Both the position numbers and the translations under genes were made by a program. The notes beneath the pieces are model-generated. The model was not told the DNA's origin and ran no database searches. It saw nothing but the letters and a program-made list of their open reading frames with translations. DNA of 9,514 nucleotides from an uncultured Clostridium sp. (GTDB lineage: Bacteria; Bacillota; Clostridia; TANB77; CAG-508), in assembly GCA_946497585.1 (NCBI GenBank), contig CAMMLF010000062.1, forward strand, positions 1-9,514. The letters run 5' to 3'. This document shows positions 4,567 through 9,514 of this stretch, piece by piece; the first letter of the stretch is position 1; each line of letters starts with the position of its first letter.

Positions 4567-6066
4567 TTAATTTGAAGTTCCATCATTCAAACTATTTGAG
4601 CCTTCATTTATGCTGTTTTCAACATTATTTGTGTTAGTACTGTTGGTTGTTTCATTTACAGTTTCATTATTATTTTGCTCCCAACTTGCTTGTTGTTGAC
4701 GTACAAAATCAACTAAGTCAAGTGTTTGTCCTTGGAAAGTCGCATAATACGTTGTCTCTCCCTGTGTTGTCAATGAATATACGCTGTCTAAGACTATGCT
4801 AATAAACAAATTACCATCTGCTGTTACTACTCCGTATTTTCTGGTTCTTGTATTTCCATTTACTTCATCAAGTTCCACCACAATACCATTTAAATCCGGA
4901 ATAATTAGTACATCTGTAAATCTTGAATCTTGGGATGTGTCTGCATCACAACCAAATCCATCATATTCAATCTGAGTTAACTCATTTCCATTTATATCTA
5001 TAAGCCCCCATTTTCCATTTCTTTGAACTGGAATACAATTATCTAGTAATATGTATCTGTTTGTAACATTTGTATCATTTATTGTATTTGGCAATCCTAT
5101 TTGGTCATAATCTTGATAAACTATTATTTTACCATTACTATTTACAACACCTTGCCTATTATTGCTAGTTACCAAATATAGTCCTAAATTTTTATCTAAT
5201 TCTACAATATTGTCGTACTCTAGTCTAACCTTTGTAATTCCATCATTACCTATTATACCCATTTTATTTTCTGATGTTCTTACAATAAAATCATTGCTAC
5301 CTTCCATAAATTCTATACTAGAATATCTTGTTCCAATTATAGTATTGGTTGGGTCAGCTAGGCTTGCTACTCCATATAAATTAGTTGTAGAATCTCTTAT
5401 AATAATCATATTATACAAAAGCGCCTTTTGGTTGTTGTATACAACAGATTCGGATAAATTGCTAGTTGATGTAGTAACTGCCGAATTAGTTATTTGATTT
5501 GAATAGTAATTTGCTAAATAACTTAGGCTAAATATAGAAACCTCATTATTCTCAGTATTATAATCAAATCTTACGTTAAATGCTCTAACTAATCCATCTG
5601 ATGTAATATATAAATTTGTTCCTGATGACAATATTGGCGCATCAACATTAAATGTTTGACTTTCTCCGTTACCAGAATTTGTTACATTATATTTATAAAT
5701 TTTGCTTGAGTTAGTTTCAAATGATACTACTTCTCTAGAATTGTTAACATAGCATTTTGTTCTATCTTCTGTATATTCTCCATACCCACCATTAAATACA
5801 TTATATCCTAAAAGTGGAGCTATATCGCGAATAGATATGTATATTTTATTGTCTTGGAACAAAAACAAATTTGATGAATATTCACTTTGTCTTCTTCCAT
5901 CTAAATTAAACTTAAACTGCGTACTCGCCAACTGCTGGCTATATATCCAAATAACTGCCGCAGCTATTATAAGTAATATGATTAATATAATTACCACAAT
6001 AAAGCCAATTTTTGCTCCTGAAACTTTTTTAGGGTTCTTTTCTGGAATATTTTCCATTAAATCCAT
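4567..6066 (-). CDS. Membrane-anchored protein with stalk-like domain and WG repeats
   Basis: Protein of 499 residues, no known function. A short Lys-containing cytoplasmic N-terminus precedes one TM helix (about 19-42) acting as an uncleaved anchor, so most of the protein should be extracellular. Residues about 72-182 resemble a copper-amine-oxidase-N/stalk domain in two halves (IYISIRDIAPLLGYNVF and LYITSDGLVRAFNVRFDYNTENNEVSI). Residues about 228-432 hold five WG-type repeats, seen at NLYGVASL (229), KMGIIGNDG (268), RQGVVNSNGK (304), KWGLIDINGN (352) and KYGVVTADGN (410), each followed by a Y-D/S-x-I type strand. The tail from about 463 is Asn/Thr/Ser/Glu-rich. WG repeats are beta modules usually linked to protein binding. 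The start ATG has AAAGGA about 11 nt upstream; M4 is an alternative. It lies between tgt and yajC, 84 and 32 nt away. A scaffold or envelope-sensing role is only inference. Confidence 0.75.
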   Translation of the reverse strand: MDLMENIPEKNPKKVSGAKIGFIVVIILIILLIIAAAVIWIYSQQLASTQFKFNLDGRRQSEYSSNLFLFQDNKIYISIRDIAPLLGYNVFNGGYGEYTEDRTKCYVNNSREVVSFETNSSKIYKYNVTNSGNGESQTFNVDAPILSSGTNLYITSDGLVRAFNVRFDYNTENNEVSIFSLSYLANYYSNQITNSAVTTSTSNLSESVVYNNQKALLYNMIIIRDSTTNLYGVASLADPTNTIIGTRYSSIEFMEGSNDFIVRTSENKMGIIGNDGITKVRLEYDNIVELDKNLGLYLVTSNNRQGVVNSNGKIIVYQDYDQIGLPNTINDTNVTNRYILLDNCIPVQRNGKWGLIDINGNELTQIEYDGFGCDADTSQDSRFTDVLIIPDLNGIVVELDEVNGNTRTRKYGVVTADGNLFISIVLDSVYSLTTQGETTYYATFQGQTLDLVDFVRQQQASWEQNNNETVNETTNSTNTNNVENSINEGSNSLNDGTSN

Positions 6067-6073
6067 ATCAAAT

Positions 6074-6144
6074 TCATTCCTTTCTATTTTTTTATTGCAT
6101 CTATTTAATTTATTAAGCTTAAATTTGTAAGTAAATAGGAATGA
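6074..6144 (-). promoter_or_regulatory. Imperfect inverted repeat covering the ribosome binding site
   Basis: TCATTCC (6074-6080) pairs with GGAATGA (6138-6144), and TATTT (6085-6089) pairs with AAATA (6133-6137), leaving a 4-nt bulge (6081-6084). In the minus-strand mRNA the downstream arm holds the AAAGGA ribosome binding site of the WG-repeat gene, so folding could partly mask it. The arms span most of the 84-nt gap after tgt. The stem is AT-rich and bulged, so this is tentative. Confidence 0.35.
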
Positions 6145-6150
6145 TACCTT

Positions 6151-7275
6151 TTAATTTTCTTTTGTGTATCCATATTTTTTGTAAAATTCTTTTACAAAAT
6201 TAGCCAAGTTATCATTTTCAATTTCCATTCTAACTCTTTCCATTAAATTAGTCAAGAATTTTATGTTATGAATTGACAATAATCTTACACCTAATATTTC
6301 ATTGCATTTAACCAAGTGTCTAATATATGCTCTTGTATAATTTCTACAAGTATAGCAATCACATTCTGGATCAAGAGGAGTAAAATCTTCTGCATAATTT
6401 GCATTCCTTACAACAACTTTTCCATGTGATGTCATTGCTGTTCCATTTCTAGCAATACGTGTTGGAAGTACACAGTCACACATATCTATTCCTGCCATTG
6501 CAGCTTCTAAAAGATAATCTGGAGTTCCTACTCCCATTAAATATCTTGGCTTATTTGCTGGCATTAAAGGTGTGGTAAATTTAAGCATTTTTATAAATTC
6601 TTCTTTAGGTTCTCCTACACTAATGCCTCCTATTGCATACCCCGGAAAATCTAATTCAATCAAATCTTTTGCAGATTTTTCTCTTAAATCTTCATAAAAT
6701 CCACCTTGAATAATTCCAAATAAAGCTTGCTCTGTTTTATGAGCTTCTTTACATCTTTTTGCCCATCTTGTTGTTCTTTCCATTGAATTTTTTGTATATT
6801 CATATGTTGAAGGATATGGACAACATTCATCAAAAGACATTATAATGTCCGCTCCTAAATCTTCTTCTATTTGCATAACTTTTTCTGGTGAGAAGAAATG
6901 CTTACTACCATCTAGGTGAGATTTAAATTCAACTCCATCTTCTGAAATAGTACGTAGGTCACTTAGTGAAAAAACTTGAAATCCTCCACAATCTGTAAGA
7001 ATAGGCCTGTCCCATCTCATAAAATTGTGTAAGCCTCCCGATTCTTTTACTATTCTTTCACCCGGTCTTAAATATAAATGATATGTATTAGATAAAATTA
7101 TTTGTGCTCCATTTTCTTTAAGCTCTTCTACTGTCATAGATTTTACAGTAGCTTGAGTTCCAACAGGCATAAATATTGGAGTTTGTATATCTCCATGTGG
7201 CGTGTGTACCACACCTCTTCTGGCCCCTGTTGTTTTGTCTATATGTAGTAATTCGTATGTAACTGATGGTTCCAT
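6151..7275 (-). CDS. tgt: Queuine/preQ1 tRNA-guanine transglycosylase
   Basis: Exchanges the guanine at wobble position 34 of GUN-anticodon tRNAs (Tyr, His, Asn, Asp) for preQ1, an early step of queuosine formation on tRNA. It has 374 residues, the usual bacterial length, in one TIM-barrel domain. Visible landmarks are LTDCGGFQVFSLSD (93-106) with D95 for base recognition, SFDECCPYP (147-155), IIQGG (188-192), and YAIGGISVGE (213-222). DCVLPTRIARNG (267-278) holds the nucleophile D267. The zinc ligands are C305, C307, C310 and H336. No key residue is missing. AGGAGG lies 4 nt upstream of the ATG. It follows queA after 126 nt that contain three repeat units, and both act in the same pathway, so co-transcription is likely. 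Confidence 0.97.
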   Translation of the reverse strand: MEPSVTYELLHIDKTTGARRGVVHTPHGDIQTPIFMPVGTQATVKSMTVEELKENGAQIILSNTYHLYLRPGERIVKESGGLHNFMRWDRPILTDCGGFQVFSLSDLRTISEDGVEFKSHLDGSKHFFSPEKVMQIEEDLGADIIMSFDECCPYPSTYEYTKNSMERTTRWAKRCKEAHKTEQALFGIIQGGFYEDLREKSAKDLIELDFPGYAIGGISVGEPKEEFIKMLKFTTPLMPANKPRYLMGVGTPDYLLEAAMAGIDMCDCVLPTRIARNGTAMTSHGKVVVRNANYAEDFTPLDPECDCYTCRNYTRAYIRHLVKCNEILGVRLLSIHNIKFLTNLMERVRMEIENDNLANFVKEFYKKYGYTKEN

Positions 7276-7310
7276 TTTTCCTCCTTTTTATTTTTTCGTT
7301 GCATTTTCCG

Positions 7311-7400
7311 TTGGGGACGGTGTGTCAATAGGGACGCTCCTTTTTGACACTGTCAATAGGGACGCTCCTTTTTGTCAATAGGGACGCTCCTTTTTGACAC
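7311..7400. repeat. REP-like array: three direct copies between queA and tgt
   Basis: After a GGGGACGG core (7313-7320), the unit GTCAATAGGGACGCTCC plus TTTTT occurs three times in the same orientation, with GTCAATAGGG starting at 7324, 7352 and 7374 (spacings 28 and 22 nt). Units one and three end in TTTTTGACAC. The middle unit lacks the GACAC tail and runs directly into the third, as if one end was lost or two units recombined. The third unit touches the queA stop codon (7404-7402). The inverted pair at 1510-1571 and the partial unit at 9505-9514 belong to the same family. The spacing between copies is too short and irregular for a CRISPR array. Confidence 0.9.
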
Positions 7401-7401
7401 A

Positions 7402-8427
7402 CTACAATATTAACATTGCATCTCCAAAGCTAAAAAATCTATATTTTTCTTTTACTGCTTCTTCATAAGCTTTCATAATGTAGTCTTTTCCTGCTAAAGC
7501 TGATACAAGCATTAGTAATGTTGATTCTGGAAGATGGAAATTTGTAACTAATCCATCTATGCATTTAAATTTATATCCCGGATAAATATAAATTCCTGTG
7601 TCTCCTTCACAGGCTTTAACCAAACCTGTTTTTTCATCTGCAATTGTTTCTAGTGTTCTACATGAAGTTGTTCCAACTGCTATAACTCTTTTTCCTGCCT
7701 TTTTAGTTTCATTTATTTTGTCTACGTCTTCTTGTTTTATATAATAATGTTCTGTATGCATATGGTGGTCTTCAATGTTTTTTTCTTTTACTGGTCTAAA
7801 TGTTCCTATTCCAACATGAAGTGTTACATTTGCTATTTTAATACCTTTTTCTTCTATTTTTTGCAACAATTCTGGTGTAAAATGCAATCCTGCTGTAGGA
7901 GCTGCTGCTGAACCTTCATATTTTGCATATACTGTTTGATATCTATCATTTTCTTTTAGACTTTCGTGGATATATGGTGGAAGTGGCATAAGACCTATTT
8001 TATCTAATATTTCGTTAAATATTCCGTCATAGGTAAATTTAACTTTTCTTGTTCCATCTGGTAAAGTTTCAAGTATTTCTGCTTTTAAAAGTCCATCACC
8101 AAATATAACTTTGGCTCCAACATGAAGCTTATTTCCCGGTCTAACCATTGCTTCCCAAATATCGCCTTCTATATTTTTAAGAAGTACAAATTCCACATTT
8201 GCTCCAGTCTCTTTTTTGCCATAAAGTCTTGCTGGAATAACTTTTGTATTATTTCTTACCAAGCAATCACCTGGTTCTAAATAATCAATTATATCTTTAA
8301 ATATTTTGTGCTCTATTGTTTGATTTTTTCTATTTAATACCATTAATCTTGATTCATCTCTATTTTTTATTGGTACTTGTGCGATTAACTCTTCTGGTAA
8401 ATCATAATAAAATTCTTTAATTTCCAT
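7402..8427 (-). CDS. queA: S-adenosylmethionine:tRNA ribosyltransferase-isomerase
   Basis: Transfers and isomerises the ribosyl group of S-adenosylmethionine onto preQ1 in tRNA to make epoxyqueuosine, the step after Tgt. The chosen start gives 341 residues, normal for QueA, beginning MEIKEFYYDLPEELIAQVP. Family signatures in order are NNTKVIPARLYG (about 59-70), GSAAAPTAGLHF, TLHVGIGTFRPV, MHTEHY, VGTTSCRTLE, TNFHLPESTLLMLVSALAG and the C-terminal YRFFSFGDAMLIL. An in-frame ATG at 8487 would add 20 residues unlike the family and overlap galE, so I rejected it. AGAAGG precedes 8427 by 7 nt. The gap from galE is 28 nt, so the two are probably co-transcribed. The TAG stop abuts the repeat array. 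Confidence 0.96.
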   Translation of the reverse strand: MEIKEFYYDLPEELIAQVPIKNRDESRLMVLNRKNQTIEHKIFKDIIDYLEPGDCLVRNNTKVIPARLYGKKETGANVEFVLLKNIEGDIWEAMVRPGNKLHVGAKVIFGDGLLKAEILETLPDGTRKVKFTYDGIFNEILDKIGLMPLPPYIHESLKENDRYQTVYAKYEGSAAAPTAGLHFTPELLQKIEEKGIKIANVTLHVGIGTFRPVKEKNIEDHHMHTEHYYIKQEDVDKINETKKAGKRVIAVGTTSCRTLETIADEKTGLVKACEGDTGIYIYPGYKFKCIDGLVTNFHLPESTLLMLVSALAGKDYIMKAYEEAVKEKYRFFSFGDAMLIL

Positions 8428-8434
8428 TAAAAAG

Positions 8435-8440
8435 CCTTCT
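8435..8440 (-). promoter_or_regulatory. Ribosome binding site that fixes the queA start
   Basis: AGAAGG on the minus strand lies 7 nt ahead of the ATG at 8427, and the protein from there starts with the conserved QueA N-terminus. The upstream in-frame ATG at 8487 lies inside the galE coding region. Confidence 0.75.
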
Positions 8441-8455
8441 TTCTTTTTGCAATTG

Positions 8456-9457
8456 TTATACATTTTTCTTTGTAAAATTCCAAGCATCTTTGCACATTTG
8501 CTCTAAATCTTTTTCTGCTTTCCAGCCAAGGTATTTTTCTGCTTTACTTGGATCTGCATAGCATTCTGCAATATCTCCTGGTCTTCTTGGAGTTATTTCA
8601 TATTTTATTTTTTGTCCAGTTGCTTTTTCAAAATTCTTTACTATATCTAGTACAGAATAACCCTTTCCTGTGCCTAAATTATATGCTTCAACTCCTGTCA
8701 TTTTTTCTGCTCTTTTTAAAGCTTTTAAATGACCCTTTGCTAAATCAACTACATGGATATAGTCTCTAACTCCTGTACCATCTGGTGTTGGGTAGTCATT
8801 TCCAAATACATTTAAGTGGTCTAATTTTCCTAAAGCCACTTGGTTTATATATGGCATTAAGTTATTAGGTATTCCATTTGGATTTTCGCCTATTAATCCG
8901 CTTTCGTGTGCTCCTATTGGATTGAAGTATCTAAGCAATATTACACTCCATTCATTATCTGAAACATATACATCATTTAAAATTTGCTCTATCATTAATT
9001 TAGTTTGTCCATATGGGTTTGTTGCAGAAAGTGGGAAATTCTCTTTTATTGGAACTTCTTTTGGGTCACCATATACTGTTGCAGATGAGCTAAATATTAT
9101 TTTCTTTACATTATGGTCTCTCATAACTTCAAGTAAAACTAAAGTTCCATAAATATTATTATCATAATATTCTATTGGTTTTGCTACTGATTCTCCAACA
9201 GCTTTAAGTCCTGCAAAATGTACTACTGCAGTTATGTCTTTATTTTCTTCAAATACTTTATTCAAGCCTTCTTTGTCTCTCAAGTCTAATTCATAAAACT
9301 TAAAGTCTTTATTTGTAATTTTTTTAATTGCTTCTAATGCAGAAGGCTTACTATTTACGAAATTATCTACTATTACGACCTTTTCTCCTTCATTTAATAA
9401 TTCAACTACTGTGTGTGAGCCAATGTAACCAGCTCCTCCTGTAACTAAAATTGCCAT
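8456..9457 (-). CDS. galE: UDP-glucose 4-epimerase
   Basis: Interconverts UDP-glucose and UDP-galactose using bound NAD, serving galactose use and supply of galactosyl units for envelope polysaccharides. Extended short-chain dehydrogenase of 333 residues, full length. The Rossmann motif GGAGYIG (7-13) is at the N-terminus. D31 is the NAD-ribose-binding acidic residue, followed by DNFVNS, and HFAGLKAVGES is at 80-90. The catalytic triad is S124 (in FSSSATVYG) with Y149 and K153 (in YGQTK), the same numbering as E. coli GalE. RYFNPIGAHESG, GTGVRDYIHVVDLAKGH and PRRPGDIAECYADPSKA follow as usual. A strong AGGAGG at 9471-9466 sits 8 nt before the ATG. It is the first gene of the run in this window, and queA starts 28 nt after its stop. 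It has no direct pathway link to queuosine. Confidence 0.97.
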   Translation of the reverse strand: MAILVTGGAGYIGSHTVVELLNEGEKVVIVDNFVNSKPSALEAIKKITNKDFKFYELDLRDKEGLNKVFEENKDITAVVHFAGLKAVGESVAKPIEYYDNNIYGTLVLLEVMRDHNVKKIIFSSSATVYGDPKEVPIKENFPLSATNPYGQTKLMIEQILNDVYVSDNEWSVILLRYFNPIGAHESGLIGENPNGIPNNLMPYINQVALGKLDHLNVFGNDYPTPDGTGVRDYIHVVDLAKGHLKALKRAEKMTGVEAYNLGTGKGYSVLDIVKNFEKATGQKIKYEITPRRPGDIAECYADPSKAEKYLGWKAEKDLEQMCKDAWNFTKKNV

Positions 9458-9504
9458 AATTTTTACCTCCTATAATTTTATTTAGAAACTTAACAATATA
9501 CTTC

Positions 9505-9514
9505 TGTCAATAGG
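9505..9514. repeat. Partial REP-like repeat unit at the window edge
   Basis: TGTCAATAGG at the extreme right edge is identical to the first ten bases of the units at 7322-7400 and 1510-1538, so another family member probably begins here, upstream of galE. Read on the minus strand it supplies TTGACA, but no convincing -10 lies 16-18 nt downstream. A TATATT at 9500-9495 would need a -35 outside the window. Confidence 0.6.

Noticed and set aside
5162..5497. Plus-strand open frame of 111 codons inside the WG-repeat gene
   Set aside because: No ribosome binding site, fully inside a longer coherent domain protein, composition typical of AT-rich antisense.
7322..7400. CRISPR array
   Set aside because: Units are nearly contiguous with spacings of 28 and 22 nt, leaving no spacer sequences; the same unit occurs singly and inverted elsewhere.
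8428..8487. Upstream ATG at 8487 as the queA start
   Set aside because: Adds 20 residues foreign to QueA and overlaps galE; the start at 8427 has a well-placed AGAAGG and the conserved N-terminus.
9482..9510. Promoter of galE using the TTGACA of the repeat at the edge
   Set aside because: Hexamers 16-18 nt downstream (TTTCTA, TTCTAA, TCTAAA) match -10 poorly, and upstream sequence is cut off by the window.

Overview
The window is about 9.5 kb of very AT-rich DNA. Every recognisable gene lies on the minus strand. The gene order (queA, tgt, yajC, secD, secF), strong AGGAGG-type ribosome binding sites, a T-box-controlled pheS and a TIGR04086-type membrane protein all point to a low-GC Bacillota of class Clostridia. 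I cannot name the species. The plus strand carries only antisense shadows of these genes.

Layout in the direction of transcription (right to left): galE (UDP-glucose 4-epimerase, 9457-8456); queA (8427-7402); a 126-nt gap with three copies of a short repeat; tgt (7275-6151); a membrane-anchored protein with a stalk-like domain and WG repeats (6066-4567); yajC (4534-4241); a four-TM TIGR04086-like protein (4145-3744); secD (3638-2217); secF (2203-1580). A 557-nt gene-free stretch (1579-1023) follows. It holds repeat-family palindromes, a near-consensus promoter, a Phe-specific T-box leader with its terminator, and a GC-rich hairpin about 116 nt long. pheS follows and runs off the left edge, apparently lacking only its last residue and stop.

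The genes form three functional groups. QueA and Tgt are queuosine tRNA-modification enzymes. YajC, SecD and SecF are accessory parts of the Sec translocon, here grouped with two extra membrane proteins. PheS charges tRNA-Phe and has its own promoter and tRNA-sensing leader, so it is probably transcribed separately from the sec genes.

The most unusual points are these. (1) The SecD/SecF pair has lost the membrane acidic residue used for proton coupling in SecD and the matching motif in SecF, and SecF is only 207 aa with about four TM segments. (2) SecD carries an Asn/Thr/Glu-rich linker of about 65 residues with ten N-x-S/T sequons, echoed in the tail of the WG-repeat protein. (3) A perfect 13-bp inverted repeat places the start codon of the TIGR04086-like gene inside a potential mRNA stem. 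(4) A GC-rich long hairpin separates the T-box from pheS. (5) A REP-like repeat family occurs as an inverted pair after secF, as a tandem direct array after queA, and again at the right edge.
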